Assembly (NCBI GenBank): GCA_947854175.1
Contig: CANTYJ010000067.1
Span: 1-63,610 of the forward strand
Source of the DNA: an uncultured Turicimonas sp.
Lineage (GTDB): Bacteria; Pseudomonadota; Gammaproteobacteria; Burkholderiales; Burkholderiaceae_F
DNA length: 63,610 nucleotides
Direction of reading: 5' to 3'
The notes below the pieces were generated by a model that saw only the letters and a list, made by a program, of their open reading frames with translations, was not told where the DNA came from and did no database searches. Position 1 is the stretch's first letter; each line of letters begins with the position of its first letter. Below, piece after piece: positions 10,547 to 19,849 of this stretch. Both the position numbers and the translations under genes were made by a program.

Positions 10547-11520
10547 AGTGCAAGAATCATTATAAAAAATTAAATTTGGAACGATGACTACAGTAAATTG
10601 GTATATGTCAGAAGATAGGAATAATGAATTTCATTGATTAAAATCGTTTATCTATAAAAAAATTAACAATATTTGAGTGTATAACAGGTATGAATATTAA
10701 TAGAAATTATCGCAATCAATAAATCGACTTACCGAACTTTAGATTATCCTTTCGATTATTCAACTAACTATATGAAATTACAAGAAATAAATGATTAATC
10801 TTTCAAATTTATGATTTTTATATCTGTTATTTTTAATACAGAATATCAGATGTAGTTAATTCGTATTTGTATAGAAACTTATAAATTGGATTATACAAAC
10901 CCTTAAATAGATAAAATAATTTTTTTTGACTAGATATACGATTATTATTAAGTAATCTCAGCAACATTTAAATAATATCTATTTTTATAATTATAAAAAA
11001 TTTGATAATTATTACTATAAATAAAAATTTAAAAAAGAAAAATTGTATTTTTGAAATTAACTTAAATATTATTCTATAATTGTATTATTGAGAAAATTAT
11101 ATACTATATTTTTTCAAAGATAATTAAATAAAAAAATATTAATAAAGCTGTTAGATGGATTTAAATTTAATTCAATCTTCCACAATTGCTAATTATCTTT
11201 ACAAATATTATTATTAAATAATTAAGTAGGTCTTAAATTAAATTGAATAATTCAATTAATAAATATATTTACTATTAAGTAATACTTTAATTATATCGTT
11301 TCTGCCAGTAATATCAATAAATAAGAATTTCTTTTTAAAATTATATAGTTAATTAAATTTTGAGTGAATTTATCTTTCTTTTGTTTTGTAGATAATTTAA
11401 TGTGTTTTTAAATCATTAAATAAGAAGATCTATCTAAATTACAAATTGTGTATGACGTTACAAGACAGAGAAATATGATGAAATATTTACAGGTTTTAGT
11501 ATAAAAAAAGCCGAAGAATA
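10547..11520. other. Gene-free, extremely AT-rich region
   Basis: Nearly one kilobase with no credible coding frame on either strand. It consists largely of A/T runs and short imperfect repeats of AATTAAAT and TTATTAAATAA type. By eye it is far more AT-rich than its neighbours. It separates the helicase gene from the Fic-like gene. It could be decayed transferred DNA or an H-NS-bound island; an H-NS-family gene lies 2 kb away. No RNA gene or transposon end was recognised. Confidence 0.6.
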
Positions 11521-11552
11521 GCGAGTAAATAATAAATCAGTGCTCAAAAAAA

Positions 11553-12731
11553 TTAATCTAAAATTTTCTTTACTCTTCCCGGAGTTCCTTTTTGATATAA
11601 CGGGACGAAGGGGTCAATGTCATGTTTAAATGGCTGGAACAAATATTCTTTACTTTCCAATAATTCGATCAACCGTTTATGGAAAAAAATCTTATCTCTT
11701 CCGTCTTCAATTCTTTCAAGAATGTCTGCTCTTGTGAGATCGTTTAATATGTGACTGGCAACTTGTCTTCTTGTGCCTGTCATACTAGAGAATTCTCCGG
11801 TACGACTGGCCGGGCATTCAAAAATTGCCGGTAAAAAAGCAGTATGTGAAACCAATCCGATTTCTTCTAAATAATTTTTACTTTGAAAATATAAACGTTC
11901 TATCGACCGGATTAAATCCAAAGAAAAATTAACGGCTCTTGTTAAATTATTCAGGGCATACTTCAAGTACGGACTCCATTGACGAGTTCTAAGTCCGAAT
12001 AGTCTTTCCTCGATGCCAAAATGTGCATTCGTATTCAATGCCTTGCCAAGCTGAATACAGGGATAGGGACAATTTATCCCGCGTTGCATTAAGCCCAACT
12101 GATAAAGAATCTGACTAGTTCTCTCGTTATGCTTATTTAATGGAGATAGAGCCACAAAAAATAAAACCGTCAGGATCAGATGGACATACGGATCCATATC
12201 CGACTGGTCTTTTGAATACATCTCCCAGCTAGCTATCTGTTTTTTGAGCTTTGTTCCGAACATAATTTCTTCTTCAGGAAGAAATAGTTTTTCACTTAGG
12301 GGATCCTCACTGGATCTCCAGGCGATTCTATCCTGAATAAAAAAATTCGCTATATCAACAATTGTTTTTGAAGATAAGTAAGTGGCTCCTGCCGACGGAC
12401 CTAACTGAATACATGCATTGACATAGTTTTCCATGCGAAGCATGTCTGTGTTCGAAGGAGTTGGAACGATAGTCGAATAAAAATAATCCTTGAGGGGGAT
12501 TGCCGTTTCTCTTTTACCGATTTGTTCTTTTGCTTCAACGATTGCCATGAGTTTTCCCATGGTTAAAGGAAAAGGGCTGGTAGCAAAAACTTCGCGGAAT
12601 TCACTTATTCCTCTTGCCAGAGTCAGGCAAGATTTGAGAACAGGAATATCCTCCAGACGTTCAGAGTCTCTTGGAGGAGGAAGGCTAATAGTGCCCTGTG
12701 AAGCGGCTTGTCTTAATCCCTGCAGTTCCAT
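11553..12731 (-). CDS. Fic-fold protein with degenerate catalytic motif
   Basis: The 392-residue protein follows the layout of the class II Fic (Fic/DOC_N) family: an N-terminal segment with LPPP, a helical Fic core, then a C-terminal winged-helix region (SSMTGTRRQVASHILNDL). The Fic motif, normally HPFxDGNGR, aligns as SPLNKHNER (196-204). The catalytic His is Ser and two of the nucleotide-binding glycines are gone, while Asn and Arg remain. The region where the inhibitory SSRIEGT normally sits reads QIGKRET (71-77), so it is lost too. The protein is probably not an AMPylator; a DNA-binding or scaffold role is inference. The frame is intact. Confidence 0.6.
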   Translation of the reverse strand: MELQGLRQAASQGTISLPPPRDSERLEDIPVLKSCLTLARGISEFREVFATSPFPLTMGKLMAIVEAKEQIGKRETAIPLKDYFYSTIVPTPSNTDMLRMENYVNACIQLGPSAGATYLSSKTIVDIANFFIQDRIAWRSSEDPLSEKLFLPEEEIMFGTKLKKQIASWEMYSKDQSDMDPYVHLILTVLFFVALSPLNKHNERTSQILYQLGLMQRGINCPYPCIQLGKALNTNAHFGIEERLFGLRTRQWSPYLKYALNNLTRAVNFSLDLIRSIERLYFQSKNYLEEIGLVSHTAFLPAIFECPASRTGEFSSMTGTRRQVASHILNDLTRADILERIEDGRDKIFFHKRLIELLESKEYLFQPFKHDIDPFVPLYQKGTPGRVKKILD

Positions 12732-13357
12732 CTTAAAAGCTCAATAAAAGATTTCGTGATCTTAAACGATCTCCTCTGTATAAGGAGTAACACTGATAAA
12801 GATTATTTAATATTTCAAAGTATGTGTTGAACTTCAAAACGTTATCTCTGAAAAATCAAAATATTCAAATAAACAAGCAGTTGCATAAAGGAAATAAAAA
12901 AGCAGTGATTTACCTTAGTGGTATATTAATTTTACAATTCTAAGTAAAAATCCTAGATCAAATGTTGTTAGAATGTGCGCCGTTAACTAGCTTATTCAAC
13001 TTTATCGGATACTGAAATGATTTCTCATATTCATAGAACTCACAAAAGTACAAGATTGTTATCCAAGGAACACTCACAAGCTTTAAGTCTGAATAGAAGA
13101 CGTTGTTTATATCAGTTAGGAATTCTTAAGCACAAGACAATTACTGATTCCCGTTTAGTTGATTCTCAAGCCCAAAAGCGGGTTAATTAATGGATTATTT
13201 GGAAGGGCGGCAAGCTCATTTTTTGAGTGAACTTATTTTTGATTAATTTTTTGGCCCTTCTGTGAAAAATAGAAGCCCGGTGGATTTATCCTCGGAGGTT
13301 TTCAATCGGGCTTAGGCAATGTTATATCGCTACGAGCTGTTCTGAAGAGGAAAGAAA
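12732..13357. other. Intergenic region with small ORF and hairpins
   Basis: About 650 bp without a recognised gene. The left part (12732-13016) is AT-rich and featureless. A 57-codon frame lies at 13017-13190. Beyond it are nested inverted repeats: GAAGGGC (13202-13208) with GCCCTTC (13254-13260), and AAGCCCG (13273-13279) with CGGGCTT (13307-13313). On the minus strand the second is followed by CTATTTTT, so it may act as a backup terminator for the H-NS gene. Confidence 0.4.
13017..13190 (+). CDS. Possible small basic protein (57 aa), unknown
   Basis: An open frame of 57 codons starts MISHIHRTHKS and ends AQKRVN. It is rich in Arg, Lys and His. There is no clear ribosome site in front of the ATG and no family was recognised. 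It may be a remnant or spurious. Confidence 0.2.
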   Translation: MISHIHRTHKSTRLLSKEHSQALSLNRRRCLYQLGILKHKTITDSRLVDSQAQKRVN

Positions 13358-13374
13358 AGGCGCCAAAAGCGCCT
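13348..13374 (-). terminator. Rho-independent terminator of the H-NS gene
   Basis: AGGCGC (13358-13363) pairs with GCGCCT (13369-13374) across a five-base loop. On the minus strand a TTTTCTTT tract follows. It lies 20 bases past the stop codon of the H-NS-family gene. Confidence 0.8.
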
Positions 13375-13395
13375 CTATCATTTTTTGGTGTCCCG

Positions 13396-13713
13396 TTATA
13401 GCGGGTATGGGACGATTTTGAAATCTTCAGCAGTTTTGCCTTGGAGTTCGGCTTTCTGTAACCAATTTGGCTTTCTTCCTCTGCCGGCCCAAGTTTCTCC
13501 TTCAGGTCCAATATATTTAGGAGGCAAGGTTGTAGCCTTCTTCGAGAACTTCTTCATACCAAGTTCCTGAGGTGTAAATCCGTACTCTTTTACAAATTCA
13601 CGACAAATATTCAAAGCATCTTCACGTGCCTTTTTAGTTGCCTCTTCAATTTGTTTATTTAAAGCATCACGTTGAGCTTTCAGATTATGAATTTCAGCAA
13701 GTTGAGGTTCCAT
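13396..13713 (-). CDS. H-NS family nucleoid-associated protein
   Basis: Small DNA-binding protein of the H-NS/HvrA/Bph3 type that binds and silences AT-rich DNA. The 105 residues split into an N-terminal coiled-coil oligomerisation segment (about 1-50, EIHNLKAQRDALNKQIEEA) and a C-terminal DNA-binding domain with the signature GETWAGRGRKPNWL (about 77-90). This matches the betaproteobacterial consensus TWsGrGR.P.W. The gene is followed by a strong terminator. The upstream 230 bp up to polA are very AT-rich, fitting autoregulation (inference). Confidence 0.88.
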   Translation of the reverse strand: MEPQLAEIHNLKAQRDALNKQIEEATKKAREDALNICREFVKEYGFTPQELGMKKFSKKATTLPPKYIGPEGETWAGRGRKPNWLQKAELQGKTAEDFKIVPYPL

Positions 13714-13941
13714 TGTTTTTCAGCAAGTTAGAAAATTTATCGATAATGTTATATTAACATTATAAAACCTATTTTTTAAATATTACATTGTTATTATTTT
13801 CTTTAATAAAAAAATTATTATGTTTTAAGAAAATAAAGTTTTCTAAAAAGCAGTGTCCTCTAATTAAGTACCTCAACTTTTTCTTTCCTTAAACAAGCGT
13901 AGTATTTGTCCATTATTAAAGAATTAATAGTCTGAATCGAT

Positions 13942-16725
13942 ATGAAAACAATCCTTTTGATTGATGCATCTCATTTTTTATTCCGAGCCTTTTATGCTTT
14001 ACCGCCTTTAAATACATCTACGGGTCATCCGACCGGTGCTACACGCGGTTTTCTTTCAATGCTAAGGGCACTACGAAGAGATGTTCCGACTGAGTATGTT
14101 GCTTGTGTCTTTGATCCGAAAGGACCGACATTCAGATCTGAGATATACCCGGACTATAAAGCAAACCGAGAAGAAACGCCTCAAGATTTGAAGACCCAAA
14201 TACCTGATGTTTTTGAAGCTGTCCGCAAGCTCGGTATTCCTTTAATCCAGGTTGACGGTATTGAAGCAGATGACACCATCGGAACAATTGCCAAAAGGGC
14301 AGAAGAGGAAGGGTTTAACGTTGTCATTGCGACCGGAGACAAAGATTATGCTCAGCTAGTTACCAGGAATGTTGTTTTAATCAACACGATGGGCTCCGAT
14401 AATACCTGGCTGGATATCGAAGGTGTTAAACAAAAATTTGGAGTTTTTCCGAATCAGATTATTGATTATCTGGCGCTCATGGGCGACAAAATTGACAATG
14501 TGCCGGGAGTTCCGAAATGCGGACCAAAAACAGCCGCCGGCTGGTTGGATAAATACGGCACATTGGAAGAATTAATTGAAAAATCTGACACGGTAAAAGG
14601 CAAGATTGGTGAAAATCTAAGGTCTTCTTTAGCATTTCTTCCGGTTGCTAAGAGCTTGGTAACGATCAAAACGGATGCCGATATCTCTTCTCAAGTTACG
14701 GCTCTGGATGATTTAAAAGTTAAACCTTTTGATGCTAAGGAACTGAAAGACTTTTACCAGAAGGTCGAATTTAGATCCTGGGCAAAAGAGCTCGATACTC
14801 CTGCAGAGAGAAAGAAGACACCTTCAAAACCTGAAAACGAAGAAGCAGATTTATTCAGTGATGCATACTCAGAAGAACCGAAAGAAGAAGTTAAGATTGC
14901 TGAATTTATTCATGAAATCATTCAAACACCGGATGAAGCAGTAAAACTGCTGAAAGAACTAAAATTTAGAGCATCCTCAGGACAAGTTGCTTCTCTTTAT
15001 GTTCTTCCCAGTGGAAATGAACAGCAGGAAATGGAACCGGTGGGCGTTGCTTTCGGCTTTTCAGACGGTAAAAACTTTTATGTCCCCGTCTCGCAAGATT
15101 GGTTATCTCCGGTTGGACTTACCCAGGATGAATTAAGAAAAAATTTCAGTTCATATTTTGAAGACGGAAGTATTCCTAAAAACTGTTATGACGCTAAATT
15201 TATTTCGCATGTATTAGCGAACGCCGGTATATCGCTACAAGGTATTGTTGATGATGTGCTCTTACAGAATTATGTTCTGGAATCCCATCAATCGCATTAT
15301 TTAGAAAAGTTAGCTCATAACTGGTTGAAGTATGAACTACAAAATGACGAGGCGATTTTAGGAAAAGGCGTTAAAAAGAAATCTTTCAATCAGATAGATG
15401 TGTTGGAAGCCGCAAAATACGCGACGCATCATTCACATGTTATCGCTCATCTTGTTCCATTGTTTAATGGCATACTTGAGAAGGATGAAGGACTAAAGCA
15501 TATCTATAAAAACATTGAGATGCCGACGGAAAAAGTTCTGTTTACCATGGAACAAAACGGGGTACTTATCGATAGAGAATTGTTATTTAATCAGACTGTA
15601 GAACTACAGAAAAAAGCCAGCGAATTACTTGAAAAAGCAGAAAAAATTAGCGGAGAGAAATTCAATTTAGCCAGTCCGAAAAAACTTGGTGAAATTCTAT
15701 TCGATAAGATGGGAGCAACCCTTGACGGAAAAGCGCCCAAGAAAACAGCAACCGGAAATTATTCAACCAGTGAAGAAGTTTTGTCTGAATTAGCTCTTGA
15801 TTATCCTTTAGCCAAAATTGCTTTGGAGTATCGAGCCATAACGAAATTAGTTTCAACCTACACGGAAAAGCTACCGACACAGATTAGCCAAAAAGACGGA
15901 AGGGTTCATACCACGTTTGAACAAGCGGTCGCTGTTACCGGCCGGCTGTCATCGACTAATCCAAATCTGCAGAATATTCCGGTTAGAACTGAAGAAGGGC
16001 GGCGGGTAAGAGAAGCATTCATTGCAGCCCCCGGAAAGAAAATTATCAGTGCCGATTATTCTCAGATTGAACTGAGAATCATGGCTCATTTATCCAAAGA
16101 TAAAGGCTTTACAGAAGCATTTAAGGCAGGTAAAGATATTCATAGGGCAACAGCAGCAGAGGTCTTTTCTGTTCCACAGGATGAGGTTACTGCCGATCAA
16201 AGACGAATTGCCAAGGTTATTAATTTTGGTCTGATTTACGGGATGAGTGCTTTCGGATTAGCCAGAAACTTAGGTATTGACCGTCAGGACGCAAAAAACT
16301 ATATCGCCAAATATTTCGAAAGGTATCCCGGCGTCAAAGATTACATGGAAACTACAAGAGAAGATGCCAATAAAGCGGGTTATGTAAAGACTGTTTTTGG
16401 AAGAAGACTGACCATACCGGAACTTCGTGCGTCGGGAGCCAGGAAAGCCGCCGCTGAAAGAGCAGCAATTAATGCTCCTATGCAGGGTACTGCTGCTGAT
16501 TTAATTAAGATGTCTATGATTGCAGTACAAAACTGGCTGGAAAGAGAAAAATTGGCAAGCAAGCTGATCCTTCAGGTTCATGATGAATTAATTTTGGAGG
16601 TTCCTGAAGAAGAAGTGGCTGTTGTCTTAGAACAGCTACCGAAGATCATGGATTCAGTGGCGGTTCTTGATGTTCCTTTGATTGCTGAAGTAGGCGTGGG
16701 CGATAACTGGGAAGCCGCGCACTAA
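13942..16725 (+). CDS. polA: DNA polymerase I with degenerate 3'-5' exonuclease domain
   Basis: The 927-residue protein has the full three-domain PolA layout. The 5' nuclease domain (1-290) has intact acidic motifs such as DGIEADDTI, ATGDKDYAQLV and GDKIDNVPGVPKCG. The C-terminal polymerase domain (about 560-927) has SADYSQIELRI, INFGLIYGMS and the catalytic LQVHDELILEVP. The middle exonuclease domain is present in length but has lost its catalytic residues. The usual DTET site reads RASSG (343-347), and the site equivalent to YxxxD reads YATHHSH (493-499). The enzyme should fill gaps and remove primers without proofreading. Confidence 0.95.
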   Translation: MKTILLIDASHFLFRAFYALPPLNTSTGHPTGATRGFLSMLRALRRDVPTEYVACVFDPKGPTFRSEIYPDYKANREETPQDLKTQIPDVFEAVRKLGIPLIQVDGIEADDTIGTIAKRAEEEGFNVVIATGDKDYAQLVTRNVVLINTMGSDNTWLDIEGVKQKFGVFPNQIIDYLALMGDKIDNVPGVPKCGPKTAAGWLDKYGTLEELIEKSDTVKGKIGENLRSSLAFLPVAKSLVTIKTDADISSQVTALDDLKVKPFDAKELKDFYQKVEFRSWAKELDTPAERKKTPSKPENEEADLFSDAYSEEPKEEVKIAEFIHEIIQTPDEAVKLLKELKFRASSGQVASLYVLPSGNEQQEMEPVGVAFGFSDGKNFYVPVSQDWLSPVGLTQDELRKNFSSYFEDGSIPKNCYDAKFISHVLANAGISLQGIVDDVLLQNYVLESHQSHYLEKLAHNWLKYELQNDEAILGKGVKKKSFNQIDVLEAAKYATHHSHVIAHLVPLFNGILEKDEGLKHIYKNIEMPTEKVLFTMEQNGVLIDRELLFNQTVELQKKASELLEKAEKISGEKFNLASPKKLGEILFDKMGATLDGKAPKKTATGNYSTSEEVLSELALDYPLAKIALEYRAITKLVSTYTEKLPTQISQKDGRVHTTFEQAVAVTGRLSSTNPNLQNIPVRTEEGRRVREAFIAAPGKKIISADYSQIELRIMAHLSKDKGFTEAFKAGKDIHRATAAEVFSVPQDEVTADQRRIAKVINFGLIYGMSAFGLARNLGIDRQDAKNYIAKYFERYPGVKDYMETTREDANKAGYVKTVFGRRLTIPELRASGARKAAAERAAINAPMQGTAADLIKMSMIAVQNWLEREKLASKLILQVHDELILEVPEEEVAVVLEQLPKIMDSVAVLDVPLIAEVGVGDNWEAAH

Positions 16726-16733
16726 CCACTAAC

Positions 16734-16760
16734 AAAGTAGGCGCCAAAGGCGCCTACTTT
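16734..16760. terminator. Bidirectional terminator after polA
   Basis: A perfect 12-bp inverted repeat, 16734-16745 against 16749-16760, around an AAA loop. It lies between the convergent polA and META-domain genes. Flanking T/A runs are short. Confidence 0.7.
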
Positions 16761-16777
16761 GAAGAAATATCAAGCGG

Positions 16778-17194
16778 TTAGCTGCAAGAGCCGGAACGTT
16801 CCGGTTCTAATTTACCAATTTCTTTGCGGTTCTCATCGAACAGGATGATGTACTTGCCGTCTTTCTTAGCAAATTTTGTCTTGTTCAAAATGGAGGTAAA
16901 GGCTTCTTCCAAATCCATGTATTGTTTGGCGCATAACTTTCTTGTCATACCCATATTTACGAATTCAAGTTTGTCATTTTCGCCAATAACGTAGCTGCCG
17001 AATAAACTGTTGCATCCCGGCTCAGAATTGAGTGTGCCATCTTTCTTAAATGAGATGGTTGCAGGAATTTCACAGGAAGGTACCGAGTCAGTGGCAGGCA
17101 TCCAGGAAGGAGAGGATGTCAGATCTTCTGTGGTGACAGCGTGTGACATGGCAGAAAAAGCAACCAGTGAGAACCCAAGTAAAAATTTATGCAT
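16778..17194 (-). CDS. META-domain (HslJ-like) secreted protein
   Basis: The 138-residue protein begins with a signal peptide (MHKFLLGFSLVAFSAMSHA). It then shows the META/HslJ domain hallmarks: GCNSLFGSY near residues 58-66 and a later NMGMTRKLC segment, with the conserved GCN and MTR features. Cysteines in these segments fit a periplasmic disulfide. HslJ-type proteins are envelope proteins tied to heat or novobiocin resistance in E. coli; the exact role is unknown. A GAGG ribosome site precedes the ATG. Confidence 0.75.
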   Translation of the reverse strand: MHKFLLGFSLVAFSAMSHAVTTEDLTSSPSWMPATDSVPSCEIPATISFKKDGTLNSEPGCNSLFGSYVIGENDKLEFVNMGMTRKLCAKQYMDLEEAFTSILNKTKFAKKDGKYIILFDENRKEIGKLEPERSGSCS

Positions 17195-17223
17195 GAAAAC
17201 CTCAAAAAATAAAAATAATCTGA

Positions 17224-18012
17224 TTAAACGTAACAGTCTTCAGTTCCGAAGACAGATTTCCAAATTGGCCAGAGAGTGCAATAAGACCAGCAGGTCATCA
17301 CCAGTCCCCAGATAACGACGAGAATAGAGTCGGCACCGATAATGGCACCTAATGCGCTAAGAGCCGTTGTACCTAAAATAGCAATGGAAACCAATAAAAG
17401 TCCTAAAACGATGAATGCTCCTGCATTTTTAATGCAGACAAACAAACTGAAGAAAAAAGCTTTACTTAGAGGCATCTTTTTCCAGGCGATGAGCATGGGA
17501 GAGAAGCAGGTAACACACAACAAAGCGGTGTAAAGGACAAAACCGAAGATGAGACCTGCCCAGGGAATATTGGCTGCTACCATATCCGGGACAATTTCGC
17601 CTTGCTTGTTGAACATTTTTGCGAAAGAGTCTGCTGACAACAAGTTAAAGATATACCCGATCAAAATTACGCAAATACCGTAAATCAAACCAAGTATAAG
17701 AAGCTTGCTACGAACAGACCTGTTTTTCCAGCCTTCTCCATAGCATGAAAAAATCGTGGGTATGGAGTTATTTAAACTTATATCGCGCCCGCAAGAGACG
17801 ATAGCCATGGCACCAAACGGTGTGACAAGAGCAGTCAAAATGACGTCCAGATAGGGAATATGAAGTAATGCCCCGGGAAGACCGGCCACAAGCATTAAGA
17901 GTAAGTAAAAAGCGACGATACCGCTTGAGGCAATCGGAGCTTTTTTCATAATATTGAAGCCTTCTTTCAACCAGAGCAATCCTGTGGAAGCGGGAAGGTT
18001 GTAATTGTTCAT
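17224..18012 (-). CDS. BPSS1780-like integral membrane protein
   Basis: A hydrophobic protein of 262 residues with about six predicted membrane spans. It starts after a soluble N-terminal segment (LPASTGLLWLKEGFNIMKK) that resembles the BPSS1780 family of betaproteobacterial membrane proteins. Function is unknown. I chose the ATG at 18012; a TTG four codons earlier is also in frame, and neither has a clear ribosome site. It lies in the same direction as its neighbours but is separated by 300 bp from the next gene upstream. Confidence 0.6.
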   Translation of the reverse strand: MNNYNLPASTGLLWLKEGFNIMKKAPIASSGIVAFYLLLMLVAGLPGALLHIPYLDVILTALVTPFGAMAIVSCGRDISLNNSIPTIFSCYGEGWKNRSVRSKLLILGLIYGICVILIGYIFNLLSADSFAKMFNKQGEIVPDMVAANIPWAGLIFGFVLYTALLCVTCFSPMLIAWKKMPLSKAFFFSLFVCIKNAGAFIVLGLLLVSIAILGTTALSALGAIIGADSILVVIWGLVMTCWSYCTLWPIWKSVFGTEDCYV

Positions 18013-18024
18013 ATATTCATTCAA

Positions 18025-18341
18025 TAGAAAAGATTAACGTGATTGTAGTGTTAGTCGGCTGTATGGATGATTAAAGTCAGAAGAAAATGAGTAACAAAAA
18101 ACAAGTTTGCCGACGAAAGAATTATTAAATCTCTTTGCTGAGGAGAAACTTCAGGTTTGTCAAATCAAACAATAATACCGTCAGATCTAACTCCACACAG
18201 ACTCAAAGAAATATGAGAAGTTTCTTCTCTAATGATCTTTTAGCCTAAGAATTGTACGACGAAATAAGAAAGTCCTGTTCATCGATTGGTGTCCAGGACT
18301 TTTATTTTCTAAGAATAGGAGTTCAAAGCAAATTCATGCTT
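18025..18341. other. Intergenic region with one hairpin
   Basis: No coding frame of note. AAAGTCCTG (18269-18277) pairs with CAGGACTTT (18294-18302), followed on the plus strand by TATTTTCT. The hairpin can serve as terminator for the minus-strand gene ending at 18342. The better T-tract is on the plus side, so a short plus-strand transcript cannot be excluded. Confidence 0.45.
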
Positions 18342-18830
18342 TTAGAATTTTGGAAACAGGTTCTCCTCTTTTGGTTTTAGTGTCTTGAGGAATTCAACAG
18401 CCTGATCTCTTTTACCTCCCATTAATGTGATTTGGGAAAGGTTTTTACCATTACCGGCGAAATAAACGTCGGTTTTCATACGTTTATTTTTTGATACGGT
18501 TTCCAGTAAATAGGCGTCGGAACCTTCTAACTTCTTAGGTCCGGAGACTGTCATACCGTTCTTTTTGTACTGTCCGGCGACATTTTCTGCAACATCTTTA
18601 GCAGAAATGTTTCCCGGTATCACAATGATGGAAATCATTGTGCCGGCGCTTTTACTATAAATGAAGGTGCCGGAGGTTCCGGGAGGGACAGCCTGAGGCA
18701 TCGATTTCTGCTCCCAGCCGTTGACAGCATCAATTGAAAAATAAGGATTAGAAATCATTTTTGCACTTGCTACAGACATGGTCAAAGCCATTGACAGGCA
18801 AGCAACGCTAAGGATCTGAGATATTTTCAT
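18342..18830 (-). CDS. Periplasmic hypothetical protein
   Basis: A 162-residue protein with a clear Sec signal peptide ending near ASAKM (about residue 23). The mature part (ISNPYFSIDAVNGWEQKSMPQA onward, then GTFIYSKSAGTMISIIVIPG) has the look of a small alpha/beta periplasmic domain of the kind that follows a lipid- or stress-related N-terminal strand, reminiscent of PsbP-like proteins. I do not recognise a named family. It lies directly downstream of thrB on the same strand (38-bp gap) and may share its transcript. Confidence 0.6.
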   Translation of the reverse strand: MKISQILSVACLSMALTMSVASAKMISNPYFSIDAVNGWEQKSMPQAVPPGTSGTFIYSKSAGTMISIIVIPGNISAKDVAENVAGQYKKNGMTVSGPKKLEGSDAYLLETVSKNKRMKTDVYFAGNGKNLSQITLMGGKRDQAVEFLKTLKPKEENLFPKF

Positions 18831-18868
18831 TTTTGTTTATGAAGTGTTAGGTTAAAAACAGCTTAATT

Positions 18869-19843
18869 TTAAACCCACGGTAAATTCTCGGGAGAAGAGT
18901 TTCTTCGTAGTTTCAAGATTCTTTCAAAATGAGCCGGATCGTGCGGTTTTAACATTGAAGCTTCTCTTGGTAAGTAAAAGTCATACAATCTTGAAACCCA
19001 GAAACGCAAAGCTGCGGCTGAGAGCATGTCCTGCCACATCTCTTTATCCTGCTCTGTAAACTTTTTGACTGAGTTATAACCCTCGAGGAAAGATTTTGCT
19101 TCTTCCGGCTTAAATTCGCCTGTCTCCAAGTTCACAGCCCAGTCATTTAGTGTAACTGCCACATCGTAAAGAAAAGGAGCATGGCAGGCGAAATAAAAGT
19201 CGATGACTCCTCCAATCTTCTGTTGATCTCCATCGACCTCTATTAATGAATTATTTCTAAACAAATCAGCATGGACAGCTCCTTTTTCCATATTGTTATA
19301 GGCATCTGTCTTCATGAGATTTTCTTGTCTCTTTACTTCAGCGTCCAAATATTGGAATAAGTCTTGCGGGACATAAGGTTTAAGCAATGGTAGAGATTCA
19401 AGCCAAAATTGGAGACCTTTTGTATTCTCCTGAACAAGCGGAAAATCTCTGACGGCTAAATGCATTTTGGCTAAGAGCTCTCCCATTTGACGACAGGCAT
19501 CAGCATTGGGCTGCTCTACATATTGGCCGGGAATACAAGGAGCAATGCTTGCCGGCTTACCTGCAATTTTGCTGAAAAGTTTTCCGTCGTTATCTGCAAT
19601 AGGGCCGCTTACCGGCAATCCTTTATCCAGGAGGTGTTTCTGAAGTTCCAAGTAATATGGAACCTGCTGTTCATTTAATCTCTCAAAAATCGTTAATACA
19701 TACCTTCCGGTCGTTGTATTAACGTAAAAATTAGAATTTTCAATTCCTGAAAGAATTCCTTTGAAATCAAGCAATTCTCCTAGGTTATAGGCGGAAAGAA
19801 ACTTTTCAAGTGTTTGGGTAGTCAAAGGAGTAAAAACAGCCAT
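18869..19843 (-). CDS. thrB: homoserine kinase (ThrB, APH-fold type)
   Basis: ATP-dependent phosphorylation of homoserine in threonine synthesis. The 324-residue protein belongs to the aminoglycoside-phosphotransferase-fold ThrB of beta- and many alphaproteobacteria, not the GHMK type of E. coli. Seen: an N-terminal segment FKGILSGIENSNFYV, the catalytic loop VHADLFRNNSL (about 212-222) and the metal-binding VIDFYFACHAP (about 235-245). Length is normal. The upstream DUF2782-like gene ends six bases before this one. Confidence 0.92.
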   Translation of the reverse strand: MAVFTPLTTQTLEKFLSAYNLGELLDFKGILSGIENSNFYVNTTTGRYVLTIFERLNEQQVPYYLELQKHLLDKGLPVSGPIADNDGKLFSKIAGKPASIAPCIPGQYVEQPNADACRQMGELLAKMHLAVRDFPLVQENTKGLQFWLESLPLLKPYVPQDLFQYLDAEVKRQENLMKTDAYNNMEKGAVHADLFRNNSLIEVDGDQQKIGGVIDFYFACHAPFLYDVAVTLNDWAVNLETGEFKPEEAKSFLEGYNSVKKFTEQDKEMWQDMLSAAALRFWVSRLYDFYLPREASMLKPHDPAHFERILKLRRNSSPENLPWV

Positions 19844-19849
19844 CTCTTC

